Below, one piece after another: positions 9,556-17,882 of a stretch of 64,000 nucleotides of DNA. Under the pieces are notes generated by a model that did not search any database, was not told where the DNA came from, and was given only the letters and a program-made list of their open reading frames with translations. The stretch's first letter is position 1; the number at the start of each line of letters is the position of its first letter. A program made the position numbers and the translations under genes. This DNA is from Bacteroides pyogenes (GTDB lineage Bacteria; Bacteroidota; Bacteroidia; Bacteroidales; Bacteroidaceae): the NCBI RefSeq assembly GCF_014196225.1, contig NZ_JACIDI010000013.1, forward strand, positions 22,174 through 86,173. Direction: 5' to 3'.

Positions 9556-10008
9556 ATGATGAATGTAGGAGATAAAGCGCCCGAAATCTTAGGCATCGAC
9601 GAAAACGGCAAAGAGATTTGCCTGAGCGCATACAAAGGAAAGAAGGTAGTATTGTATTTTTATCCCAAAGACAGCACATCGGGTTGCACCGCACAAGCTT
9701 GCAATCTGCGCGACAATTATGCCGAGCTTCGCAAAGCAGGCTATGAAGTGATCGGCGTAAGCGTGGACGACGAAAAGTCGCACCGGAAATTCATAGAGAA
9801 GAACAACCTTCCCTTTACACTTATAGCCGATACCGATAAGAAACTGGTGGAACAGTTTGGAGTATGGGGAGAAAAGAAAATGTACGGACGCACTTACATG
9901 GGAACTTTCCGCACCACTTTCGTTATCGATGAAAAAGGCGTTGTGGAACGAATCATTACTTCTAAAGAGGTGAAGACCAAAGAACACGCTTCACAGATAT
10001 TGGGATAG
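9556..10008 (+). CDS. bcp: Thioredoxin-dependent thiol peroxidase (BCP-type peroxiredoxin)
   Basis: The start at 9556 (ATG ATG) gives 150 residues, the usual BCP length; an earlier in-frame ATG would begin inside the preceding hairpin. The peroxidatic cysteine lies in [13 protein letters not shown], with the second cysteine five residues later as in BCP enzymes of the atypical 2-Cys type. The enzyme reduces hydrogen peroxide and alkyl hydroperoxides using thioredoxin; thioredoxin reductase is encoded at 26788. recA follows 52 bases downstream on the same strand and may be co-transcribed. Confidence 0.93.
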   Translation: MMNVGDKAPEILGIDENGKEICLSAYKGKKVVLYFYPKDSTSGCTAQACNLRDNYAELRKAGYEVIGVSVDDEKSHRKFIEKNNLPFTLIADTDKKLVEQFGVWGEKKMYGRTYMGTFRTTFVIDEKGVVERIITSKEVKTKEHASQILG

Positions 10009-10060
10009 TTTCGCAAAAAAAGGAACTGCCCCGACCAAGAACTTAAAAACAAAAGAACAG

Positions 10061-11095
10061 ATGGCAAAAAAAGACGAACTGAACTTTGAAGCAGACAACA
10101 AAAAAGGTTCGAGCGAAAAGCTCAAAGCCTTGCAGGCTGCAATGGAAAAAATAGAAAAGAATTTCGGCAAAGGCTCTATCATGAAAATGGGAGACGAAAG
10201 TGTGGAACAAGTAGAGGTGATACCTACCGGGTCTATCGGCTTGAATGTGGCATTAGGCGTAGGCGGATATCCCCGTGGCAGAATCATCGAGATATACGGA
10301 CCGGAGTCTTCGGGTAAAACGACACTCGCCATTCATGCCATCGCCGAAGCGCAAAAAGCCGGAGGGATCGCTGCTTTCATCGATGCGGAGCATGCGTTCG
10401 ACCGCTTTTACGCAGCCAAGCTCGGCGTGGATATCGACAATTTATGGATATCTCAACCCGACAACGGAGAACAAGCGTTGGAAATTGCCGAGCAGTTGAT
10501 TCGCTCGTCGGCTATCGACATTATCGTTATCGACTCTGTTGCCGCATTGACTCCGAAATCGGAGATCGAAGGCGATATGGGCGAAAACAAAGTCGGGCTC
10601 CAGGCACGCTTGATGTCTCAGGCTTTGCGCAAACTGACTGCAACCGTCAGCAAGACACGTACGACTTGTATCTTCATCAACCAGCTTCGCGAGAAAATCG
10701 GTGTCATGTTCGGCAATCCGGAAACGACAACCGGAGGTAACGCGCTGAAGTTCTATGCTTCGGTTCGCCTGGATATCCGTCCGGGAAGTCCTATCAAAGA
10801 TGGGGAAGAGGTGCTTGGAAAACTGACGAAAGTAAAAGTGGTGAAGAACAAAGTGGCTCCTCCTTTCCGCAAGGCGGAATTCGACATCATGTTCGGCGAG
10901 GGGATCTCCCACTCCGGAGAAATCATCGACTTGGGTACGGACATGGGTATCATTAAAAAGAGCGGTTCGTGGTACAGCTACAACGACACGAAACTGGGAC
11001 AGGGACGCGATGCCGCCAAACAATGTATCGCCGACAATCCGGAACTCTCAGAAGAATTGGAAGGGTTGATCTTCGAGGAACTGAAGAAGAAATAA
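10061..11095 (+). CDS. recA: Recombinase RecA
   Basis: Standard-length RecA of 344 residues. The Walker A motif GPESSGKTT is at 80-88 and [17 protein letters not shown] marks the Walker B/loop 1 region; [18 protein letters not shown] covers loop 2. It forms filaments on single-stranded DNA, drives strand exchange and stimulates LexA-type cleavage. It sits directly after bcp. Two hairpins follow before the convergent exporter gene. Confidence 0.98.
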   Translation: MAKKDELNFEADNKKGSSEKLKALQAAMEKIEKNFGKGSIMKMGDESVEQVEVIPTGSIGLNVALGVGGYPRGRIIEIYGPESSGKTTLAIHAIAEAQKAGGIAAFIDAEHAFDRFYAAKLGVDIDNLWISQPDNGEQALEIAEQLIRSSAIDIIVIDSVAALTPKSEIEGDMGENKVGLQARLMSQALRKLTATVSKTRTTCIFINQLREKIGVMFGNPETTTGGNALKFYASVRLDIRPGSPIKDGEEVLGKLTKVKVVKNKVAPPFRKAEFDIMFGEGISHSGEIIDLGTDMGIIKKSGSWYSYNDTKLGQGRDAAKQCIADNPELSEELEGLIFEELKKK

Positions 11096-11126
11096 AAACC
11101 GCATTACGAAAATCCGGCAGTTGTTT

Positions 11127-11158
11127 CCGGCTTTTCCGAAGTAAGTCTGAAAAGCCGG
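11127..11158 (+). terminator. Hairpin after recA
   Basis: A perfect 10-bp stem (CCGGCTTTTC at 11127-11136 with 11149-11158), 32 bases after the recA stop, without a T tract. Confidence 0.5.
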
Positions 11159-11442
11159 ATGGTTCATACAAGAAAACCGGATCACGCACAATGGTAAATT
11201 GGAATCGTTTTCTTTATTATGAATAGAGAAGACCTCATATACCGTGCATTTCGATCCGGTCTCCTTTTCCGGGAAAATAAAAAGAAGGGCCGGAGTGCCC
11301 TCAGACAAAGAAAGTGATCCGTGAGAACGGAATAGTTCACACGTTTCCTGTATATCGCCAAGTTCGAACAACAAAAGTAATTTGCGAAAACGGAACGGAT
11401 TTTGTCTGAAAACAGAACGCCTGTCGGAATTAGTGTTTTATC

Positions 11443-11488
11443 AAGTTGGGTGAAGCGGTCGGTACAACAAGTCCGCTTCACCCAACTT
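11443..11488. terminator. Bidirectional terminator between recA and the YeiH-type gene
   Basis: A perfect 16-bp inverted repeat (AAGTTGGGTGAAGCGG, 11443-11458, with 11473-11488) and a 14-base loop between convergent genes. The rest of 11096-11565 holds the other hairpin at 11127 and no convincing gene. Confidence 0.8.
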
Positions 11489-11565
11489 TTATATTACAAC
11501 CGCGCGCCTCTGTGTCAAAATGCAGATGGCTGCAAATGCCGAAAAGTTAAAAAGTAGGATCCGGC

Positions 11566-12561
11566 TTATACAAAAAAGTAAATATAAGCCAGCGTACCCA
11601 GGCTGATGACAATCCAAAGCAACACACCCTGAACGAGCGGCCTCACTCCTACAGACCTAAGCACATCGACGGAAAGCGAAGCTCCGATGAAGAACATCGT
11701 AATGGTAAGCGTCTTTCGTGCAAACCTATTAATAGCCTCTCCCAGTGCAGGAACATGCGCCAGCAGATACGTATTCGCAACCATCGCCAGAACGAAAAAG
11801 AAAATAAACCAAGGGATACTTACCTTTTGTCCTTTGCTCTTAAAGATGAAAGACGTAGCAAACGCTACGGGAATAATCCAAAGAGCACGAGTCAATTTTA
11901 TGGTTGTGGCTACCTTTAGCGCTTCTTCGCCATAGGCGGCTCCCGCTCCTACCACCGAACTGGTGTCGTGAATGGCAATTGCCGCCCATGTACCGAACTC
12001 ATGTTGAGTCATATTCAGGGCATGTCCTATCAGAGGAAAGATAAACAGGGCAATGGCATTGAGAATGAAAACCGTTCCCAACGCGACGGACATTTCACTG
12101 TCTTTCGCTTTCAACACAGGCCCTACCGCCGCAATGGCGCTACCGCCGCAAATGGCGGTTCCGGAACTGATAAGATAAGAAGTGTTACGGTCGACTTTGA
12201 AGATTTTCCGCCCGATAAACCAACCGATCAGCAGCGTGCCTGCTACAGAGAGGATGGTAAACTCCATCCCTTCCCTGCCCGAAGCCAAAGCATCGTGGAG
12301 GTTCATGCCGAAGCCCAGTCCGACAACGGAATATTGCAGCAGATATTTAGAGGTTTTCTTATTAAACTTCGGGTGCGCCCGGCAGCAAACCAATGCGAAA
12401 ACCAGCCCGAGAAACAGGGCTACCGGAGGTGTCACCCATGCAGACCATGCCTGCATGCCAGGAATATAATCTAAAAACAGAAAGAAACTCAATGAGGAAA
12501 GAAGGGCGACGTAAATCGCTTTGTTGTTTGCTTGCAGCGTTTTTGTTACGGTTGAAATCAT
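11566..12561 (-). CDS. YeiH-family putative sulfate exporter (UPF0324)
   Basis: The protein has about 331 residues from the ATG at 12559-12561. An ATG 60 bases upstream is rejected because it precedes the -7 box at 12590-12597. It is highly hydrophobic with about ten membrane segments; family motifs are YSVVGLGFGMNLHDA, SSGTAICGGSAIAAVGPV and AIHDTSSVVGAGAAYG. The family is annotated as putative sulfate/sulfite exporters, but biochemical evidence is thin. Transcribed alone and convergent with recA. Confidence 0.88.
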   Translation of the reverse strand: MISTVTKTLQANNKAIYVALLSSLSFFLFLDYIPGMQAWSAWVTPPVALFLGLVFALVCCRAHPKFNKKTSKYLLQYSVVGLGFGMNLHDALASGREGMEFTILSVAGTLLIGWFIGRKIFKVDRNTSYLISSGTAICGGSAIAAVGPVLKAKDSEMSVALGTVFILNAIALFIFPLIGHALNMTQHEFGTWAAIAIHDTSSVVGAGAAYGEEALKVATTIKLTRALWIIPVAFATSFIFKSKGQKVSIPWFIFFFVLAMVANTYLLAHVPALGEAINRFARKTLTITMFFIGASLSVDVLRSVGVRPLVQGVLLWIVISLGTLAYIYFFV

Positions 12562-12589
12562 AAGGGTATTTTTTATTATTTCCGAAGCG

Positions 12590-12597
12590 CAAAGATA
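12590..12597 (-). promoter_or_regulatory. Bacteroidetes -7 box
   Basis: TATCTTTG on the minus strand, a perfect match 29 bases before the chosen ATG of the YeiH-type gene; it decides that start. Confidence 0.7.
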
Positions 12598-12723
12598 CAA
12601 CAAACGCCCTAAGTATACCAATCGTTTCTATTTATGCGATATAACTTTCAGTTATCGATGCCGGATTAGCGTTTCGATATCAAAAATGAAAAAAGCATAG
12701 ATAACTACCTTTGTATCAATATT

Positions 12724-12780
12724 GAGCAGTAAACGAGATCAGACTCCCGGTTCCCAACTTGGGAAGTTCTTTTGAAGCTA
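12724..12780 (-). pseudogene. Decayed partial copy of tRNA-Gly
   Basis: Read on the plus strand this segment shares its first 15 bases with the real tRNA (one mismatch) and then AACTTGGGAAGTT against AGCTTGGGAAGCT over the anticodon arm. It keeps a CCC anticodon inside a 5-bp stem, but the T arm and the acceptor partner are lost. It is probably a relic of duplication, or of an element that integrated at the tRNA gene. Confidence 0.65.
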
Positions 12781-12946
12781 ATAAATAAACTAATAATCAA
12801 TATATCTAACTTAAAATATTATTTGCACCAGATTTGCACTACAAGTGTAGGTAAAAGCCGGCAAAACTATCCAAGACAGGAATTAATTTGTAAAAAGCGA
12901 CACAAAAAAAGCAGCCACAAAGAATTGTAACTGCCTGATCTTCAAA

Positions 12947-13022
12947 TGGAGCGGTAAACGAGACTCGAACTCGCGACCCCCAGCTTGGGAAGCTAGTGCT
13001 CTACCAACTGAGCTATTACCGC
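12947..13022 (-). tRNA. tRNA-Gly (anticodon CCC)
   Basis: The cloverleaf folds fully: acceptor GCGGTAA/TTACCGC, D arm GCTC/GAGC, anticodon stem CTAGC/GCTGG around loop TTCCCAA, and T arm with loop TTCGAGT. The anticodon CCC reads GGG. The 3' end TCCA is encoded at 12947-12950. It is a single gene with its own promoter upstream. Confidence 0.97.
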
Positions 13023-13064
13023 GCATTCATAACCTTTCTGCAATACCTTGCAAAAATTGTAGCA

Positions 13065-13072
13065 CAAAGGTA
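13065..13072 (-). promoter_or_regulatory. Bacteroidetes -7 box for tRNA-Gly
   Basis: TACCTTTG on the minus strand, perfect consensus, 43 bases before the mature 5' end of the tRNA. Confidence 0.65.
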
Positions 13073-13278
13073 ATTATATTTTTTATATCTCAAATAAGAA
13101 TCTTCATATTTTATCGCAAGGAAATATCTCAACCCAATCTTTTTCGGGATGAGCGATACGTATCCCTTAACGAAAACGACCGGATTCATTCGCGGACAGA
13201 TACCTACAATGTTTACCTCGAAGCCGTTGTCCGGGAGAACAATGCACGCCTATCCTCCGGAAAATGAGTTCCGCACCA

Positions 13279-14007
13279 TCAGCTCTTCGTTGTCAACTCC
13301 AGAAAAAGCGTAGCAGTGAGCAAAACAGCGAGTCCTACACAAACGAAAAGCAACAGCCAATTGATATATTTCGACTTTGGTTTGGTGTCCGCATGCAAAT
13401 CGTTCAGAAAGTATTCCCTGAAAAACAGATAAAGTCCGGGAATAGTGGCACTTGCCAGTAAGAAGTCCTCCGGTATGCGGAAAAAGTAAGTCTTCGACAG
13501 ACCGATGAGCGACCAATGACAAAGGAAAAGTACCAGAAACATATTCACTTTCCGGCCAAACAATAATAATAGTCCGATGGTGAATACGACTACTGAGCAA
13601 GGCATCACCGGAGAAGTCATTTCGGGAAACTCAAGGCCGCGCGCCAAAGAGACCAAAGGATATACAAAAGGCATCACCAGCAAGAAATACGACAAACCGT
13701 CGTACTTATGCATGCGCTCAAACGTTGTATAACCAGTAATAAGGTCCCATATCCATATTACTGCCATCACACCCCAAAACATGGCCATTACTCCATTGTA
13801 GCTCCGCTCTTGGCAATAAATGGAATAGTATACGACGGCAATCCATGAATAAAGGACAATCATATACAGTTTCATTACTGTTTTTGCCCAAGGAAGCGGT
13901 TTGCGAACAAGCATAACCGTACATACCAGCCCTATTAAAACGATCAGTGTCTGCAAAATCCAAGTAGCTGAATTATAATAAGCTATTGTTTTCCAAAAAA
14001 TTTCCAT
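13279..14007 (-). CDS. DUF6064-family integral membrane protein
   Basis: A protein of 242 residues consisting almost entirely of hydrophobic segments (about seven or eight), with motifs such as FWGVMAVIWIWDL and MHKYDGLSYFLLVMPFVYPL. It resembles the DUF6064 family, whose function is unknown. It lies between two tRNA/ThrE transcription units, has its own -7 box at 14117-14124 and no obvious partner. Family assignment is from memory of sequence pattern only. Confidence 0.65.
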   Translation of the reverse strand: MEIFWKTIAYYNSATWILQTLIVLIGLVCTVMLVRKPLPWAKTVMKLYMIVLYSWIAVVYYSIYCQERSYNGVMAMFWGVMAVIWIWDLITGYTTFERMHKYDGLSYFLLVMPFVYPLVSLARGLEFPEMTSPVMPCSVVVFTIGLLLLFGRKVNMFLVLFLCHWSLIGLSKTYFFRIPEDFLLASATIPGLYLFFREYFLNDLHADTKPKSKYINWLLLFVCVGLAVLLTATLFLELTTKS

Positions 14008-14086
14008 AAAGTTGTTTTATTATTCAATAGAGTTTATACGGAATAAGAAAAAAGCGATCGAGGTTCAGTTCCTCAAAGCCGAGGCA

Positions 14087-14189
14087 CCCAAGCCCCCATT
14101 CGACATAACGTTAATGCAAAAGTAAACAGGTATGCCTTTGAGTTTCTTTGAATCCAAGCAACCGGTGGGCATGACGTCAATGCCAAAAA
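14087..14189. repeat. Two degenerate repeats 66 bp apart
   Basis: Segment 14087-14123 resembles 14153-14189 (about 26 of 36 positions; core CATRACGTYAATGC). The spacing is exactly 66 bp and the sequence between is unique. It lies in the intergenic region upstream of the DUF6064 gene. Confidence 0.5.
14117..14124 (-). promoter_or_regulatory. Bacteroidetes -7 box
   Basis: TACTTTTG on the minus strand, perfect, upstream of the DUF6064 gene. It overlaps one copy of the 66-bp-spaced repeat (14087-14123). Confidence 0.55.
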
Positions 14190-14247
14190 ATCCGCCCTTC
14201 CTTTTACTTCCTTTTACTTCATTCAATCCGAAGCATGTTCGGCACCA

Positions 14248-14736
14248 CTACCGATGTCTGGTCAATGAAAAAGCTCTGCCGGGAAACAAAAACATCGGGA
14301 ATGAAGCTCCCACGGCCAGCATAAAAATCACCGTACTGGCTATAAGGCCATTCGAGAAAAACATTTCCATATACTTATGAAGCTTTTCAGGTTCGTGCAC
14401 GGTCTGCAAACACATGATGAGCGAAAACACCATGTTGTAGGCAAATTTGCCCGGAATCATAGGAAGCAAAGCCGGAATATACAGCACTGTCATCGGGCAA
14501 TACACTTTCTTTCCCAACCACAAACTCCCGAAACCAATGACAAGCCCTGCAAACAAAGAAGCTGTGGCAATGTCGACGCCTAAGTAGGTCATGAGACAAA
14601 AACGGCAGGCATGCCCCAACGCGGCCAACACCGCAATCATTTTAAACGCTCTCAAAGGAGGGTCGGATATGGCTCCAAAACCGATACCCGCTACCGCCGC
14701 AAAGAATCCGTCGGTAAGAATGTCTAATACTATCAT
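14248..14736 (-). CDS. ThrE-type threonine/serine exporter, C-terminal half (DUF3815)
   Basis: The 162-residue hydrophobic protein matches the second half of ThrE exporters (DUF3815), with VAGIGFGAISDPPLRA, LVIGFGSLWLGKKVYCP and VLYIPALLPMIPG. In Bacteroides the transporter is made from two polypeptides; the DUF1212 half is encoded upstream at 14931-15698 on the same strand. Together they are expected to export threonine and serine by proton exchange. The 194-base gap leaves co-transcription uncertain. Confidence 0.85.
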   Translation of the reverse strand: MIVLDILTDGFFAAVAGIGFGAISDPPLRAFKMIAVLAALGHACRFCLMTYLGVDIATASLFAGLVIGFGSLWLGKKVYCPMTVLYIPALLPMIPGKFAYNMVFSLIMCLQTVHEPEKLHKYMEMFFSNGLIASTVIFMLAVGASFPMFLFPGRAFSLTRHR

Positions 14737-14930
14737 TGTATATTAATTAATCGTTTTACATTTGTATAAATTATCAACATCAGAGTGTGGAATAAGGTCG
14801 ATTCTTTCATGGTTATAAATGTTTTGCCCCACACTTCTACATCAGAAACCCGATAGTTCAATGGGCTTTTGATCCCGCATTCGCAATGACGGCTCACGAT
14901 GTACAGATGTTGTCGTTCAATAAATCATAT

Positions 14931-15698
14931 TCAAATCAAACTGTTTTTTACCATTAATAAAGTGAGGGAAAGCCCGATGGCAATGCTGATGATGAGCAAC
15001 GAAGCTTCCGTGAGGCGCGAAAAGCCGGTCAGCACATAACCTTCTACGACATCGATCACTCCGTTAATGAGCGGCACTCCAGGAACTAAATAGAGAACAC
15101 TCGTAGCCATGGCTATTCCGGAAGTGGTATTGAATATCAAAGAGGTGGAGGCGCAGAGGGAAGCGACGAATGCCGAAACGATGAAAACAATGTAATGGTT
15201 GATTTTCTTCTTTTGCATCTGCTGCTTTAAAAACATGCCGGTAACGGTAGCCGAAAAGACAATGCTCATTGAAATAAGGTCGCCACCGAATAATTTACAG
15301 AACGAGGCGTTGGCAAAACCTACCAATATCAGTACAAAGAGTGGGTGTATCATCGGCGCCGAGACAATCTTCCGGTACTTTTCACGCAACTCTTCCAACG
15401 ACAGGCGCTTGTCTAAAGCTTCCCAACTCAACGCGCTCAATTCGGAGTTGTGCTCGAAGCTGATGGGATGGGGAGTAATATCGACCACTTCATGGCAAGA
15501 TTCACGGGTTTCGACATCAATAATCGTCAATATAATATTTTTGTGGAACACGGCCAATGTGACCTCTACATCAAAGGCTTTTCCGATGCGTTTGGAGTTT
15601 CGTACCACGCGCGAAGTATGCACGCCGGCTCCCATCAAATGAGCCGAATATTCTGCAATAAATTTGGTAACGGACAATAAAGATTCGCTTGTCTTCAT
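14931..15698 (-). CDS. ThrE-type threonine/serine exporter, N-terminal half (DUF1212)
   Basis: From the ATG at 15696-15698 the protein has about 255 residues. An upstream in-frame start at 15851 is rejected because it precedes the -7 box. The cytoplasmic part (EYSAHLMGAGVHTSRVVRN, then FHKNIILTIID) is followed by about five membrane helices including YLVPGVPLINGVIDVVEGY, a DUF1212 signature. It pairs with the downstream DUF3815 protein to make a complete ThrE exporter. Confidence 0.87.
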   Translation of the reverse strand: MKTSESLLSVTKFIAEYSAHLMGAGVHTSRVVRNSKRIGKAFDVEVTLAVFHKNIILTIIDVETRESCHEVVDITPHPISFEHNSELSALSWEALDKRLSLEELREKYRKIVSAPMIHPLFVLILVGFANASFCKLFGGDLISMSIVFSATVTGMFLKQQMQKKKINHYIVFIVSAFVASLCASTSLIFNTTSGIAMATSVLYLVPGVPLINGVIDVVEGYVLTGFSRLTEASLLIISIAIGLSLTLLMVKNSLI

Positions 15699-16163
15699 GT
15701 AGTTGCTGTTTTTTTTAAATTGGGCACAAAAGTATAAAAAAGTATACAGGCAGAAGAAAACAGAATGATATATTTTCCGAAAAACAATTATTTTGTTTAC
15801 TCCTTTCCGCAAAAGTGAAGCAGAGCCACATCGAGTTGAAGATAAAAACACATAGACATCCGGCGAGAAGTAAATATCTTCGCAATCATTTACCTCCCAA
15901 CCGAAGAGAACATGAATAATCTATTCAGGCACCCGAAAGAAATAGAGCTATGTATGGTAAGTTCAGTAAGCCGCAGAGAACAATATTCAAGTATTCCTGA
16001 AGGTTAATGAGTTCTTCCGTTACACGCTTATTTCATTTCTTTCTGAAATATTTTCAATACATCTAATCCGGACGTGCGGTTTTTTTTTGTACTTTTACCC
16101 CTCGTTGGGAAATTATGCTTTTTCCAACCCTGAGAACAGAGAAAGAAAAAACAATATATAAAA
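15699..16163. other. Divergent intergenic region upstream of recJ
   Basis: The 465 bases hold the ThrE promoter at 15727 and, toward recJ, a near-consensus box TACTTTTA at 16090-16097 that probably drives recJ-recQ. No gene, array or long inverted repeat was seen between them. Confidence 0.4.
15727..15734 (-). promoter_or_regulatory. Bacteroidetes -7 box
   Basis: TACTTTTG on the minus strand, perfect, 29 bases upstream of the DUF1212 gene; it decides the start at 15698. Confidence 0.65.
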
Positions 16164-17882
16164 ATGAATCACAAATGGAATTATCGACCCATTACACCCG
16201 AACAGGCGGAGAAAAGCCGGAAATTAGCTCAAGAGTTAGGGATTAGCCCTATACTTGGACAACTTCTGGTGCAACGCAGAATAACGGAAGCGGCAGATGC
16301 CCGGAAGTTTTTCCGCCCGCAGTTGCCCGACTTGCACAATCCGTTTCTGATGAAAGATATGGATATTGCAGTGGAGCGCCTCAACAAGGCGATGGGAAAG
16401 AAAGAGCGTATTCTGGTTTACGGAGACTACGACGTAGACGGAACTACTGCTGTAGCTTTGGTTTACAAGTTCATCCAACAGTTCTATTCGAACATTGACT
16501 ACTACATACCCGACCGCTATAGTGAAGGATATGGAGTTTCCAGACAAGGGATAGACTATGCCGCCGAAACCGGCGTAGGGCTGATTATTGTGCTCGACTG
16601 CGGAATCAAAGCAGTGGAAGAGATTACGTATGCCAAAGAGAAAGGCATCGACTTTATCATCTGCGACCACCATGTGCCGGACGATGTTCTGCCGCCTGCC
16701 GTAGCGATACTGAACGCCAAACGCCCGGACAACACGTATCCCTACACACATCTTTCGGGGTGCGGAGTGGGTTTCAAGTTCATGCAGGCATTCGCCATGA
16801 ACAACGGCATCGAATTTCACCACCTCATTCCCCTGCTCGATCTGGTAGCAGTGAGCATCGCCTCAGACATTGTGCCTATCATGGGCGAGAACCGTATCTT
16901 GGCTTTCCACGGACTGAAACAGCTCAACAGCAATCCCAGCATCGGCATTAAGGCAATCATCGATGTGTGCGGATTGTCGGAACGGGAAATCACGATCAGC
17001 GACATTGTATTCAAAATCGGACCGCGCATCAATGCTTCCGGACGTATACAAAGCGGGAAAGAGGCTGTCGACCTGCTGACGGAAAAGGACTTCTCGACAG
17101 CGCTGGAGAAAGCCGGACAAATCAACCAGTATAACGAAACACGCAAAGACCTCGACAAAAGCATGACGGAGGAGGCGAACCGTATTGTCAGCCACTTAGA
17201 CGGACTTGCCGACCGGCGGTCTATCGTGCTCTTCAACGAGGAGTGGCACAAGGGGGTCATAGGTATCGTCGCCTCACGGCTTACGGAAGTTTACTATCGC
17301 CCGGCGGTGGTATTGACACGTACCGACGATACGGCGACAGGTTCCGCGCGTTCCGTATCCGGATTCGATGTTTATAAAGCCATCGAATATTGCCGCGATC
17401 TTCTGGATAACTTCGGCGGGCACACTTATGCGGCAGGGTTGTCGATGAAGGTGGAGAATGTGGAAGCCTTCGTCCGACGGTTCGAAGAGTATGTGTCGCA
17501 GAACATCTTGCCGGAGCAGACGAGCCCGGTGATAGATATCGATGCAGAGATAGATTTCAAGGATATCACTCCCAAATTCTTCAGCGACCTGAAGAAATTC
17601 AATCCGTTCGGACCCGAAAACAGCAAACCGATATTCTGCACGCATCATGTGTACGACTACGGAACGAGCAAGGTGGTGGGACGCGAACAAGAACATATCA
17701 AACTCGAACTGGTGGACAACAAATCGAACAACGTAATGAACGGCATCGCTTTCGGACAAAGTTCGCACGTGCGCTACATCAAGACGAAACGCTCGTTCGA
17801 CATCTGCTACACCATCGAAGAAAACACCCACAAGCGGGGCGAAGTCCAACTGCAGATTGAGGATATAAAGCCGATTGAATAA
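16164..17882 (+). CDS. recJ: Single-stranded-DNA-specific exonuclease RecJ
   Basis: Complete RecJ of 572 residues. The DHH phosphoesterase motifs are visible: GDYDVDGTT at 87-95, LIIVLDCGIKA, and ICDHHVPDD, which is the DHH triad itself; the DHHA1 part has NFGGHTYAAGLSM. It degrades single strands 5' to 3' in recombination and repair. The recQ start overlaps its stop, so exonuclease and helicase are made together, a natural pair for resecting broken DNA. Confidence 0.96.
   Translation: MNHKWNYRPITPEQAEKSRKLAQELGISPILGQLLVQRRITEAADARKFFRPQLPDLHNPFLMKDMDIAVERLNKAMGKKERILVYGDYDVDGTTAVALVYKFIQQFYSNIDYYIPDRYSEGYGVSRQGIDYAAETGVGLIIVLDCGIKAVEEITYAKEKGIDFIICDHHVPDDVLPPAVAILNAKRPDNTYPYTHLSGCGVGFKFMQAFAMNNGIEFHHLIPLLDLVAVSIASDIVPIMGENRILAFHGLKQLNSNPSIGIKAIIDVCGLSEREITISDIVFKIGPRINASGRIQSGKEAVDLLTEKDFSTALEKAGQINQYNETRKDLDKSMTEEANRIVSHLDGLADRRSIVLFNEEWHKGVIGIVASRLTEVYYRPAVVLTRTDDTATGSARSVSGFDVYKAIEYCRDLLDNFGGHTYAAGLSMKVENVEAFVRRFEEYVSQNILPEQTSPVIDIDAEIDFKDITPKFFSDLKKFNPFGPENSKPIFCTHHVYDYGTSKVVGREQEHIKLELVDNKSNNVMNGIAFGQSSHVRYIKTKRSFDICYTIEENTHKRGEVQLQIEDIKPIE

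Larger units (their letters stand above)
12562..12946. other. Region between YeiH-type gene and tRNA-Gly
   Basis: It contains the exporter promoter and a decayed tRNA copy at 12724-12780. The remaining AT-rich sequence up to 12946 shows no gene; a short pair of similar words (TTTGCACCAGATTTGCACT) lies near 12821. Confidence 0.4.

Noticed and set aside
11320..11400. Similar words GAGAACGGAA and GAAAACGGAA 63 bp apart after recA
   Set aside because: Too short and diverged to count as an array unit.
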